Assembly: GCA_040776905.1 (NCBI GenBank)
Contig: JAXGZQ010000001.1
Location: forward strand, 930,001 to 994,000
DNA: 64,000 bases
Source of the DNA: SLHU01 sp009929975
GTDB lineage: Bacteria > Bacillota > Clostridia > Saccharofermentanales > UBA5734
Direction: 5' to 3'
The position numbers and the translations under genes are program-made. Under the pieces are notes generated by a model. The model was not told the DNA's origin, did no database searches, and was given only the letters and a program-made list of their open reading frames with translations. Of this stretch, positions 23,174-32,648 are shown piece after piece. Within the stretch, counting starts at the first letter, position 1. Each line of letters begins with the position of its first letter.

Positions 23174-24465
23174 TACATCGATCTGATCTGGTCCGCGTTC
23201 TGGAAAGCCGGAACGGCCGGGCCGCCCTCATCTCCATCTACGGTGACGATCCCGCGACACTGGCAGGCCAGCGCGAACGCTGGAGCCGCCTCGCGGTACT
23301 GTTTGCCGGCCAATACCCTGAACAACAGCAGATCCGCCTGTTCAGCACGCCCGGGCGCACCGAAGTCGGCGGCAATCATACGGATCACCAGTCAGGCCGG
23401 GTCCTCTGTGCCTCTGTTGATCTTGATATCATCGCGCTCGCTGCCCCGAACCAGGATGATGTGATCCGCTTGAAATCAGAGGGATTCCCCGGGATGGATA
23501 TCGTCGATCTGCGCCAGCTTGATCCGGTGCGTGAGGAACGCGAACACTCCGCTTCGCTGATTCGCGGGATCGCGGCCGGAATGAGAAACCGCGGCCACGC
23601 CATCGGCGGACTTGATATTTATACGACCAGCCGTGTTCCGAAAGGTTCGGGGCTCAGTTCATCCGCCGCTTTCGAAATTCTGGTCGCGACCATGATCGAC
23701 AGTCTCTATAATGAAAACTCCCTGTCACCCGTTGAGCGTGCCCTGATCGCGCAGGAAGCGGAGAATCAGTATTTCGGCAAACCGTGTGGCCTGATGGACC
23801 AGTGCGGCTGTTCTGTCGGCGGCTTTATCGCGATCGACTTCGCCATCACCGGCCAGCCGCAGGTTGATCAGGTCCATTTCGATTTCGCCCATTCCGGCCA
23901 TGCCCTGATCATCACAAATACCGGCGGCAGCCACGCGGATCTGACCGACGACTACGCGTCCGTACCGCGTGATATGAGCGCGGTCGCAGCGGCCTGCGGC
24001 CACCAGGTTCTCCGTCAGGTCAGTGAAGATGATTTCTGGGAGCGGCTGCCCCATCTGCGCGGAACCGTTGATGACCAGGCCATCCTGCGGGCGATTCACT
24101 TTTTCGCGGACAATGAGCGTGTCCTCCGTCAGAAAGAGGCCCTGCAGCAGGATCGTTTCGCTGATTTTCTCGAGGAGGTCAGCGCTTCAGGCCGCAGTTC
24201 GTGGACATGTCTGCAGAATGTTTATTCAGCCACATTCCCGCGCGAACAGCCTGTCGCCGTCGGTCTGGCCTTATCGGATCGGATTCTCGCCGGCCGTGGT
24301 GCCTGCCGCGTGCATGGCGGCGGCTTCGCCGGAACCATCCAGGCCTATGTTCCGCATGACCTGGTGGATACCTATCTCGAAACAATGTCCGCCGTCTTTG
24401 GTCAAGAGGCCTGCAGCCTGATGCAGATTCGCCAGATCGGTTCAACTGAACTGCAGGTCGACTGA
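23170..24465 (+). CDS. Galactokinase-like GHMP kinase, variant sugar-site motif
   Basis: A 431-residue GHMP kinase. The galactokinase N-terminal signature is PGRTEVGGNHTDHQ at 61-74; the standard motif is GEHTDY, so the Glu that contacts the sugar is Asn69 here while His70 and Asp72 remain. The ATP loop is PKGSGLSSSAAFE and the catalytic Asp lies in GLMDQCG. The C-terminal glycine motif is VHGGGFAGTIQAY. It most likely phosphorylates galactose or a related sugar; the Asn replacement and an N-terminal extension of about 55 residues mark it as a divergent subgroup. It is coupled to DUF3842 and is followed 2 bp later by tadA. No other Leloir gene adjoins. Confidence 0.82.
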   Translation: MIHRSDLVRVLESRNGRAALISIYGDDPATLAGQRERWSRLAVLFAGQYPEQQQIRLFSTPGRTEVGGNHTDHQSGRVLCASVDLDIIALAAPNQDDVIRLKSEGFPGMDIVDLRQLDPVREEREHSASLIRGIAAGMRNRGHAIGGLDIYTTSRVPKGSGLSSSAAFEILVATMIDSLYNENSLSPVERALIAQEAENQYFGKPCGLMDQCGCSVGGFIAIDFAITGQPQVDQVHFDFAHSGHALIITNTGGSHADLTDDYASVPRDMSAVAAACGHQVLRQVSEDDFWERLPHLRGTVDDQAILRAIHFFADNERVLRQKEALQQDRFADFLEEVSASGRSSWTCLQNVYSATFPREQPVAVGLALSDRILAGRGACRVHGGGFAGTIQAYVPHDLVDTYLETMSAVFGQEACSLMQIRQIGSTELQVD

Positions 24466-24467
24466 TC

Positions 24468-25025
24468 ATGCACGAACCCGGCTCAGTGGAATCGGTTGAC
24501 CGGCAGTGGATGTCGGCGGCGCTGGAACTGGCACGGCAGGCGGCCAGTGAAGATGAGACTCCGGTCGGTGCGCTGATCGTCTATAAAGGCCAGGTCATCG
24601 GCCGGGGCTATAACCAGAGGGAACATCATCAGGATGTGACCCTGCATGCCGAGATGACCGCGATCCGCCAGGCTTGTGCAGAACTGGGCAGCTGGCGGCT
24701 GGATGACTGTGATTTATATGTGACGCTGGAGCCGTGTGTCATGTGCGCGGGAGCGATCATTCAGGCCAGGGTACGCCGCCTGGTCTTCGCCGCTGCCGAT
24801 CCCAAAGCGGGTGCGGCCGGTTCCATAACCGATATCTTCAGTCTGCCGCATAACCACCGCGTTGATGTCTCGCAGGGTGTGATGGCCACGGAAAGCAGTG
24901 AACTGATCCGTGAATTTTTCCGCCGTCTGCGCAAGAAGAACCGGGCAGCCGGTTCGCGCGCGGTCCGGCGTGAACAGGCAAAAGAAGCCAAATCAGTACA
25001 ACCGGCCTCAGATTCCCGCGGCTGA
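24468..25025 (+). CDS. tadA: tRNA adenosine(34) deaminase
   Basis: A 185-residue zinc deaminase that converts wobble A34 of tRNA-Arg(ACG) to inosine. The catalytic HAEMTAI (His zinc ligand and Glu proton shuttle) is at about residues 58-64, and PCVMCAGAI (two Cys ligands) at about 88-96. AADPKAGAAGSI fits the TadA C-terminal region. The C-terminal ~30 residues are Arg/Lys-rich and longer than usual. It begins 2 bp after the kinase stop. Free cytosine deaminase is less likely given HAEM and PCVMC in this spacing. It is convergent with addA, 10 bp apart. Confidence 0.95.
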   Translation: MHEPGSVESVDRQWMSAALELARQAASEDETPVGALIVYKGQVIGRGYNQREHHQDVTLHAEMTAIRQACAELGSWRLDDCDLYVTLEPCVMCAGAIIQARVRRLVFAAADPKAGAAGSITDIFSLPHNHRVDVSQGVMATESSELIREFFRRLRKKNRAAGSRAVRREQAKEAKSVQPASDSRG

Positions 25026-25035
25026 CAATAACCCA

Positions 25036-28000
25036 TCAGATCATGAAAGCCCGGCCGCGCCGGATATGCCAGATCAGGCGGCGCGTGACCGGGCGTTTTT
25101 GCGCCGCTTCGATTGCTCTGGCATACCAGTTGAGCTGTCCGGCATAGCGATGACGCAGAATTTCAGCGCAGTCGTCATCATCGCCGCGGATATCATCGGA
25201 TTTGTAGTCAACCAGCGTTAATTCTCCGTCTTTGATGAACCAGCAGTCAATCATTCCCTGAATCATGACCGGCTCATCATGCAATCCATGTTCTGCCCGG
25301 GGAAAGATCTCGAGAACAGGGACAGCCAGTGTGAACGGTATTTCCCTGTAGATCTCATCCGGGCGGCACCGCATCACGCTGACCATATCCCCGGCCAGGT
25401 CAGAATCGGCAAAATGGCGGATCGCCGCATGCCATGGTTTCAGACTGGTCAGATCCTCCGCGCTGAGCATGGACTGGTCTTTCATGCGGAGCAGTTCATC
25501 AGCCACTGCGTTGGATGCCTGATTCTGCCGCAGATGCGGTAGATCCAGATATCGCAGCACCGTATGCAGCAAGGTCCCCAGCTGACGGGCACCACGCGGG
25601 GTAAGCCGGCTCTCTCCGGCAAGATCTGAAATCTGCAATGTCAGGTTGATCCCGCGCTGATCATGAATATCCGGCAGATAATCCTGGTCTATCCGTTCAC
25701 CGTTCAGTCGATAGTCATGACCGCCGCTGTCGTCTCTGGCCTCCCATTCCTGTTCCCGTCGCTTCAGCTCGCTGACAGCCCATTTGACCGGCAGCCGGGT
25801 CGCGGACTCGTGCGAATACACACCAAGAACCCGCTGCCGCAACAATGAATGATCAGCACCACCTGGGGCAGTGGACGGCACGACCTGGCTGAACAGCGGA
25901 TACTTTTGCTCAGACTGATCCACCGTGGCCGAGGCGGCGCTTTCATCAGCTGGTGGTATCCCGGGGCAGCCCATGGCTTCATCCCGCAAAGCCGACCAGC
26001 TGACCCACTCACTTTGCCAGGCCGTCGGACGCGGCTGGAAGCCCTCATCCGGAACAGCCGGTCCTGCAGCGTCTGCTGCCAGCAGGCCGTCTACCGCAAA
26101 TTCCGGATCGCGCGCCAGCGCCAGCACCATCCAGTGCAGGACCGACTGACAGGACAAGACCAGATAATCCGGCAGCCGGTCGCTGTCGGCCCGACGGGCC
26201 TGGCGCAGAAGGGCAAGCAGGCGATCCTTCTGGCGGACCGTCACCGAAGCACTGACGAACAGTCGGTCCCGGGCCCGGGTCAGAGCAACATAGAACAGGC
26301 GCAGTTCCTCAGCCATCACAGCGGCACGGATTTCTTCCAGCATCGCCATCTTCAGATGACTGGCGTATCTGATCTGCCGTTCAGGATCGATATAATCCAT
26401 TCCGATGCCCAGCGATTCACTCATCAGCAGTGGTTCCTGACTTTCACGCGGAGTCAGGCGATAGCTGGTTCCGATGAGAAAGACGACGGGAAACTCCAAT
26501 CCCTTGCTGCCATGGATGGTCATGACCCGCACCCCGTCCTGTTCAAGTGACTGGTAATCAAAGCCCTTGCCCAGCGCATCCTTCTCACGCAGAGCGTCAA
26601 GGTGGCTGACAAACTGATGGACCCCGCGGCGCTGCTGCCGTTCAAACTGGCGGGCAAGTGTCTGCAGCTGGCGCAGCACACGGATTCTGCCGGTGCCGTC
26701 TGTTCTCAGTGACAATTGATCGAGCCAGTAGCTGCGCCCGTAAAAATCTTCGAGCAACTCATCAATCCGAAGGTCCACTGAACGGTCCCGCCACTGACCA
26801 ATCCAGTCAAGAAAGGAACGAACCTTGCCACGCAGTCCGATATCCGTTCCGGATTCGGCGTAGTGATCAACCGTCTGCCAGAAAAAAGCCGGCGGCTGTT
26901 CCATCGACCGCCCGAAAAGACGGATTTCAGCCAGATCATCATCCGCGAAGGAAATCCCCGCCAGCCCAGATCGCATGACTGAAGCCAGGGGGAAATCCTG
27001 GCACCGGTTGTCCAGCAGATGGAGAAACGCTTCCGCCAGGCGAAGTTCAGGAATATCAAACGCGTTCGCTTCATATCCTTCCAGAACGGTTATGCCGGCT
27101 TCCCGCAGATGGATGACCGTTGATTCAACCATCCTCCGGGTGCGGCAGAGAACCGCGATGTCACTCAGAGCATAGCCGGCGGCAAGCTGTTCCCGGATGC
27201 GCGACGCCACCAGCCGTGCTTCTCGCTCATAGCCGCTGAGCAGTGTGTCAAGCGCCCGCCGCGACGGGCCAGATCCACCACCCTCACCATCGTCCGGCGG
27301 ATCATCTGGATTGTCCTCATTCAGCTCAGCCGTTTCATCTGATGTCAACAGTATAAATCTGACCGGATGCGGATCATCCGGATGATCATCCCGATGCGGC
27401 ACCAGAGCCTGCCGGCTGTCATAATCAATTTCACCTGTACCGGTTGTCATGATCTGATGAAAAATATCATTGACCGACTGCAGGATACGGTTGACGCTGC
27501 GAAAATTGCGATTAAGCTCAATCAGTGTCCCGGACTGGCGGCCCTCATAATCCAGTGCTTTTTCGCGAAATATCTGAGGCCGCGCATGGCGAAACCGGTA
27601 AATACTCTGCTTCAGGTCACCAACCATCAGGCAGTTATTGCGGCTGACAGCCTGGAGAACGGCTTCCTGAATGCTGCTGGTGTCCTGGTATTCATCAATA
27701 TAGACTTCGGTGAACCGCTGGCGGTAATGGCGGCTGACTTCCGGCAGCCGCAGCAGGCGCAGCGCGAAATGCTCAAAGTCAGAAAAATCGATCAGGCCGG
27801 CCGCCGCCTTGTCCGCGGCATAGCGCTGGTCCAGATCGAGCACCAGCTGGTAAAACTGGCGGACAACAGGCAGCATATCACGCAGATCCTGCTCAATCGA
27901 CGCACGGGATGACATAAACAGCGGCCGGGTGTCAAAGACAAACGAGTCCGTATACTTCTTGGTCCGGCATTCACCGGTCAGCATATGCACCACTTCCGCG

Positions 28001-29025
28001 ACCTGCTCAATGAACAGGGTCATGAACGCTATTTTTTCCGGAGTATCGGCGCGGTTGGACCGCGGCAGATCAAGTGATGCCAGGGGCTGGGCGATCCGGC
28101 GTATCTCATCCCATGCCGGCTGGCCGGCCCGGATATGTTCCGCCAGAACTTCCAGACAGGAGAACAGGCCGTTGAACTGGTCATGATATGCTTGATTTCG
28201 TTCAGGATCGCGAATAAAACGTACCTGGCCGGACAGCAGCTCACGCAGACGGGGAATGGCAGACAGGGCCCGGCGAAGGCGCAGGTCAAGCATGTCATAG
28301 ATCCGTGTCGCGTGGCGGCTGGAGGAAAAATCCAGAACCGCGTCTGCGAGATCGCTGAGCCGCTCATGGATGAAGGAGGTGTAGTCAGGCAGACTGCGCA
28401 GATACTGGTACTGCGCGATAAGCAGATCCAGCAGCGGCTGATCGGTGCGGCTGCTGCCATAGCTGTCCGTCAGACGATAAAACGGACGAATCCAGGCCGG
28501 TTCATCCTGCTCTGACGAAATTTCGCTGCTTTGACTGCCATCTTGCCACTCATCGATGCGCTCATAACAGTCCCGCAGAATGGCGCGGGCACTTTCGCCC
28601 AGAATCAGTTCGGCTTCAATCCCGTCATCTACGGAGAAGGAAGCATCCAGCAGCGGCTGATCTGAGGCATCACGCAGCAGATAGATGAAATCCCTGATCA
28701 CCCGCAGGCAAAACGCGTGAATTGTTGAGACCGCGGCTCCCGGCAGCAGTGACAGCTGACGGCTGAGATATTGACGTCGGCGCATATCCCGGCTCTCAGA
28801 CAGCGCGTCGCGCAGTTTGGTTTCGATGCGCGTTTTCATTTCATGCGCCGCGCTTTCCGTGAACGTCATGACCAGCAGATGCTGAACATCGGTCTCACCC
28901 CGGCTGATCCGCTGAACAATCCGATCGGTCAGAACGGCGGTCTTGCCGGATCCGGCCGCGGCTGAAACCAGAATATCACCGACAGGCGCGTCGAGTATTT
29001 TCTGCTGTTGGCTGGTCGGCTTCAT
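25036..29025 (-). CDS. addA: ATP-dependent helicase/nuclease subunit A
   Basis: A 1329-residue UvrD-type helicase with a C-terminal RecB-family nuclease, the AddA subunit of the double-strand break repair enzyme. Walker A VSAAAGSGKTAVLTDR is at about 21-36; motif II is VYIDEYQDTSSIQEAV; motif V is VMTIHGSKGLEFPVVF; motif VI is LFYVALTRARDRLF. The nuclease motif LTLVDYKSDDIRGDD is near the C-terminus. The family is about 1,200-1,270 residues, so this is slightly long; an acidic, Gly-rich insert follows the motif IV area (EDNPDDPPDDGEGGG). It overlaps addB by 4 bp. Confidence 0.96.
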   Translation of the reverse strand: MKPTSQQQKILDAPVGDILVSAAAGSGKTAVLTDRIVQRISRGETDVQHLLVMTFTESAAHEMKTRIETKLRDALSESRDMRRRQYLSRQLSLLPGAAVSTIHAFCLRVIRDFIYLLRDASDQPLLDASFSVDDGIEAELILGESARAILRDCYERIDEWQDGSQSSEISSEQDEPAWIRPFYRLTDSYGSSRTDQPLLDLLIAQYQYLRSLPDYTSFIHERLSDLADAVLDFSSSRHATRIYDMLDLRLRRALSAIPRLRELLSGQVRFIRDPERNQAYHDQFNGLFSCLEVLAEHIRAGQPAWDEIRRIAQPLASLDLPRSNRADTPEKIAFMTLFIEQVAEVVHMLTGECRTKKYTDSFVFDTRPLFMSSRASIEQDLRDMLPVVRQFYQLVLDLDQRYAADKAAAGLIDFSDFEHFALRLLRLPEVSRHYRQRFTEVYIDEYQDTSSIQEAVLQAVSRNNCLMVGDLKQSIYRFRHARPQIFREKALDYEGRQSGTLIELNRNFRSVNRILQSVNDIFHQIMTTGTGEIDYDSRQALVPHRDDHPDDPHPVRFILLTSDETAELNEDNPDDPPDDGEGGGSGPSRRALDTLLSGYEREARLVASRIREQLAAGYALSDIAVLCRTRRMVESTVIHLREAGITVLEGYEANAFDIPELRLAEAFLHLLDNRCQDFPLASVMRSGLAGISFADDDLAEIRLFGRSMEQPPAFFWQTVDHYAESGTDIGLRGKVRSFLDWIGQWRDRSVDLRIDELLEDFYGRSYWLDQLSLRTDGTGRIRVLRQLQTLARQFERQQRRGVHQFVSHLDALREKDALGKGFDYQSLEQDGVRVMTIHGSKGLEFPVVFLIGTSYRLTPRESQEPLLMSESLGIGMDYIDPERQIRYASHLKMAMLEEIRAAVMAEELRLFYVALTRARDRLFVSASVTVRQKDRLLALLRQARRADSDRLPDYLVLSCQSVLHWMVLALARDPEFAVDGLLAADAAGPAVPDEGFQPRPTAWQSEWVSWSALRDEAMGCPGIPPADESAASATVDQSEQKYPLFSQVVPSTAPGGADHSLLRQRVLGVYSHESATRLPVKWAVSELKRREQEWEARDDSGGHDYRLNGERIDQDYLPDIHDQRGINLTLQISDLAGESRLTPRGARQLGTLLHTVLRYLDLPHLRQNQASNAVADELLRMKDQSMLSAEDLTSLKPWHAAIRHFADSDLAGDMVSVMRCRPDEIYREIPFTLAVPVLEIFPRAEHGLHDEPVMIQGMIDCWFIKDGELTLVDYKSDDIRGDDDDCAEILRHRYAGQLNWYARAIEAAQKRPVTRRLIWHIRRGRAFMI

Positions 29026-32000
29026 ACTTGATCCTCCATCTGTTCGCTCAGCCAGGCGGAAAACCGCTGTCGTTTCGTCAGTTTCTCCTGCGGTTGAATC
29101 AGCTGATCAATCGGCTGAAGCCAGCGACAGGCCGAGGGACTGCCGTCATGACGGCACAGCGCCTGCATCTGACACCATTCACAGGGCAGCGGGCGTCCCT
29201 GCAGACGGACCGGCCTGGCTGAATATTCACCTGACTGCATCTGCCGGCCGAGCAGGGCTGCCTGATGCTGGCTGTGGCGGCTCAGGCGGGACAAAAGATC
29301 CGGCGGCAGCTGGTAGGATACGAGCTGGCCCTTCCGTTCGAGCTGTGCCCTGATCGATTGGGGATCGTCGGCTTCAGCCGCCGTGACCGCAAGTACGGGC
29401 CGGTCAAAATGAAAATAAGCGGCATCTGCGGCGAGCTGATCGTGGTGTGAAGCCTGATAAGCCGCAAGGTAAAGTGGCAGCTGGAGATCCAGCCCATGAT
29501 ACAGTCTGTCGAAATCAACGGTCTGGCTGCCGCTCTTATAGTCAATAATACGAAATTGATCCCCGGATTCTGAGGCGGATACATCCACCCGGTCAATCAC
29601 ACCGCGCAATTCAAGATCAGGCAGACCCGGCTGCAAGATGGCAAAACGCTCCGGCTGTCCCGGTCCGAAGAACCACTCAAGCAGGGCCGGTTGATACGAT
29701 TCACGGCTCAGCTGGCTGATCATCATCTGCAGCGACGCTGAGGCCAGCCGCCCGATCCGGCGGGTTACCGAGGCCTGCAGGCCTTTCTCTGAAAGCTGCT
29801 GGTAACGGGTCTTCGCCTGATCCAGCCAGCCCCGAACCGCCTGATCAAAGTTCTGGTTCAGCCATTGCCGGTAGAGACGTTCCCGGCCCTCCCGGTCATC
29901 AGCCGGCAGCGCTTCAATCGCCCTGCGCAGCTCGCTCATGGCCTGCTCAGCGATGTCATGCAGCACGAGACCGATATCAGTGGCCTGAGGCTGCCAGACA
30001 GGCCGTTCCCTGAGCCGCAGCAGGGAAAGCGCCAGATTACGGAATGGGCAGCTGGCGTATTGTTCCAGCTGAGAAACGCTGAGCAGAATCCGCCCCTGAT
30101 GCATTTGCGCAAGGCGATCCGGACGGATCCGGGCGGCGGTTCCGTAACGTCCGCTGGCCAGATCCTGCTGCCAGCCAGCCAGCTGCTGCCAGGGCAGCTG
30201 ATCATCATCACGCAGCAGCGAGGCCAGTTCCAGCCAGCCGTCACGCTCAACCGGTGTGAGGCCCTGGACTGAACTCCCGGCCCTGATCAAGGCAGAAAAG
30301 GCGGGGCCGCTGGCATTCAGCCGGCTGTCCCCGGGGCCGGGCGAAGCCGGCAGATTCACCGTCTGGCCCGGAAACCATTCAGCAAGCCAGCGAAACCAGG
30401 GAGACGCCTCCGGATCAGACAGAGTCAGGTACAGGGCACAGGACGGCGCGGTCATCAAGCTGTAAATCATGAAGCTGTCAGCAAAGGCCTGATCTGTGAC
30501 ATGGCTGGGCAGATCCTTTTCTATGGCCTGCGCGAGCACCTGTCTTTCCTGATCCTTGAGCAGGCCTTCCGGCGGCCAGGCCGGTGGGAGCTGCACGGCG
30601 GAGGCACCGATGACAAAGAGTATTTTCGGCCGGCGCAGCATGGCCCGGCGCAAATCACCAATACTGACCTGATCCGCCGCGGTTGGTATCAGACTGAGCC
30701 GGGCCGCGTCGATACCGGCTGCCAGATGATCACGGAATGCCTGCAGGCTCAAGGGCTCATCCGCATGCAGATGGATCATCTGCTCCAGCACGTGGTCGAG
30801 TTCATTCCATGACTGTGCCAGGGTGACGGCATTTTCCATGTCGCCGCTCTGAACCAGGCGGTCAATCCGCTGCCGGGTTTTTTCATCCAGTCCCTGTTGG
30901 ATCAGCCATGCCTGCAGCAGCCGGCACTTCTCCGTACCGGCCCTGGCCCGCCGCAGCTGTTTCAGCATATCACGGACCGGCAGCAGCAGCTGGTCGCGCA
31001 GGCTGGCCAGTTCCGGAGCCAGACCACGTTCCCGTGTGTCGTAGCGCGCATCAAACAAGCGGTCCGATCGGAACAGATTCCAGGCCAGCCAATGGTTTTC
31101 CAGCTGGTCAATCGCTTCAGGCGGAGTACTGGACAGCCCCGTCCTCAGATAGGACATAACGGCCTGACGGGACCAGCCGGTCAGTTCAATATCCAACAGG
31201 CTGATCACGAGACGCATCAGCGGTGTCCCGTTCAGCGAGCGGTCAGCATCAAGATAAACAGGCAGACCATATTCCCGGAAAATCAGCCGCAGGCGCGAAT
31301 AATCACTGGCCGGCTGACAGACCGCGATGACAATGTCCCGGTAGCGATAGTCTTCTGTCTGGACCAGCCGGCGGATTTCACCCGCGACCCAGCGGATTTC
31401 CTGATCAGGATCAGTCATGCGGGTCAGACGCAGCCAATCTTTCAACGTATTGACCATCTGACGCGGTTCGGCCTGACCGGCCGGGTCATCGGACAATGGC
31501 GGCAACGCGGCCAGTGATCCGATGATGTCTGGTGACAGGGGTTCACGGATATGATTGATCAACAGTGAACCCGCGATATCGCCCGCGTTGATCTGATCAG
31601 GCCTGATCAGCCGGTGCCGGGTGACCGGCAGCTGTGCCACCAGCTGCCAGGCGGTCCGTCGTCCCGGCAGAAAAAAATCTGATCCGTCCTGTATGCCTTC
31701 GTGATCAGCCGGCAGCCGATCGGCCGCGACCGTTATGTGAATCTCATGCGCCAGCTGGTCGAGTCCCGCGATAATCGCCATTTCCTGCGGAGTGAAGCTG
31801 CGAAGCTCGCCAAAACCACTGATCCAGAAACTGGTCTGACGCAGCCACGAAAGCCGATTCCAGGGCCAGGACCAGGGCTGTGACAGAGACTGGAGATGAT
31901 TGAGCAGCTCGCTCAGACGCAGCAGATCGTCTTCTGAATCACCAAGATCATGCTCAATCAGGGCCTGATCATAAGCCGCGGAAATGACCGCGAAATCATT

Positions 32001-32462
32001 GATTTTGACCTTCAGTGCATCATCGCCGCAGGTTTCCGCGGCTTGGCGCAAAGTTTCGGCGTTGACCTGATAACGGCGAAAATCACCCAGTACCGAGGCG
32101 ACATGGCGGACAAACCCAGGCCGGTCAGCCATCTGGCTGAACAGGCGCAGCTCATCTTGATTTAGCCGCAGAATCCGCTGGATCAAAATCGCCTGGCCGA
32201 CCGCGTCAACGGTCTGTCGCGGCTGCGCACCCACCTCGCCCAACAGCCGCCAGGCCAGCCGGCGAAAACTGAGCACATCGGCCATCATCAAACTTGGCTG
32301 ATCCGGCAGATTGAGGAAATCACGCTCCATTTCCATTTTGCCTTGTTCCGGAACCAGCATGACCGCGCGTCGATCCGGCCAGTTGTGCATGTGCGCGGCA
32401 ACCTGGTTAAGGCAGTCCTGACGCAGACGCTCCCGCTGGGTTCCATATAAAAGCTGTACCAT
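29022..32462 (-). CDS. addB: ATP-dependent nuclease subunit B, no Walker A
   Basis: A 1146-residue AddB. The C-terminal nuclease has FRIIDYKSGSQTVD and the four-cysteine iron-sulfur site of AddB: one Cys in YASCPFR and three in CEWCQMQALC. The N-terminus reads YGTQRERLRQDC where many AddB proteins have GxxGSGKT, so the Walker A loop is missing, as reported for RexB of lactic acid bacteria. The subunit probably serves structural, Chi-related and nuclease roles without ATP hydrolysis. It precedes and overlaps addA. Confidence 0.93.
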   Translation of the reverse strand: MVQLLYGTQRERLRQDCLNQVAAHMHNWPDRRAVMLVPEQGKMEMERDFLNLPDQPSLMMADVLSFRRLAWRLLGEVGAQPRQTVDAVGQAILIQRILRLNQDELRLFSQMADRPGFVRHVASVLGDFRRYQVNAETLRQAAETCGDDALKVKINDFAVISAAYDQALIEHDLGDSEDDLLRLSELLNHLQSLSQPWSWPWNRLSWLRQTSFWISGFGELRSFTPQEMAIIAGLDQLAHEIHITVAADRLPADHEGIQDGSDFFLPGRRTAWQLVAQLPVTRHRLIRPDQINAGDIAGSLLINHIREPLSPDIIGSLAALPPLSDDPAGQAEPRQMVNTLKDWLRLTRMTDPDQEIRWVAGEIRRLVQTEDYRYRDIVIAVCQPASDYSRLRLIFREYGLPVYLDADRSLNGTPLMRLVISLLDIELTGWSRQAVMSYLRTGLSSTPPEAIDQLENHWLAWNLFRSDRLFDARYDTRERGLAPELASLRDQLLLPVRDMLKQLRRARAGTEKCRLLQAWLIQQGLDEKTRQRIDRLVQSGDMENAVTLAQSWNELDHVLEQMIHLHADEPLSLQAFRDHLAAGIDAARLSLIPTAADQVSIGDLRRAMLRRPKILFVIGASAVQLPPAWPPEGLLKDQERQVLAQAIEKDLPSHVTDQAFADSFMIYSLMTAPSCALYLTLSDPEASPWFRWLAEWFPGQTVNLPASPGPGDSRLNASGPAFSALIRAGSSVQGLTPVERDGWLELASLLRDDDQLPWQQLAGWQQDLASGRYGTAARIRPDRLAQMHQGRILLSVSQLEQYASCPFRNLALSLLRLRERPVWQPQATDIGLVLHDIAEQAMSELRRAIEALPADDREGRERLYRQWLNQNFDQAVRGWLDQAKTRYQQLSEKGLQASVTRRIGRLASASLQMMISQLSRESYQPALLEWFFGPGQPERFAILQPGLPDLELRGVIDRVDVSASESGDQFRIIDYKSGSQTVDFDRLYHGLDLQLPLYLAAYQASHHDQLAADAAYFHFDRPVLAVTAAEADDPQSIRAQLERKGQLVSYQLPPDLLSRLSRHSQHQAALLGRQMQSGEYSARPVRLQGRPLPCEWCQMQALCRHDGSPSACRWLQPIDQLIQPQEKLTKRQRFSAWLSEQMEDQV

Positions 32463-32535
32463 TCATCGATCCTTCCGACCGCAGGCGCGTACCGCCATCG
32501 CTGTCTTTCATCCGGTTCCGGTCATCTGTTCTTTC

Positions 32536-32544
32536 AGTATATCA
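32536..32544 (-). promoter_or_regulatory. Extended -10 promoter of addBA
   Basis: Minus strand TGA-TATACT, about 75 bp before addB. No clear -35 box. It is divergent from the plsC promoter 35 bp away. Confidence 0.45.
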
Positions 32545-32578
32545 GATCAGATCTTCCGTCGAAATTCTGACTGAATTG

Positions 32579-32587
32579 TGCTATTCT
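32579..32587 (+). promoter_or_regulatory. Extended -10 promoter of plsC
   Basis: Plus strand TGC-TATTCT. Transcription would begin near 32594, after the first in-frame TTG at 32589, which supports the later TTG start at 32649. Confidence 0.4.
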
Positions 32588-32648
32588 TTTGACAGGTGTC
32601 TTACGCTCCGGCCTGGATCCGAAGGAAAGATCACCGTGGAGGCATAAA

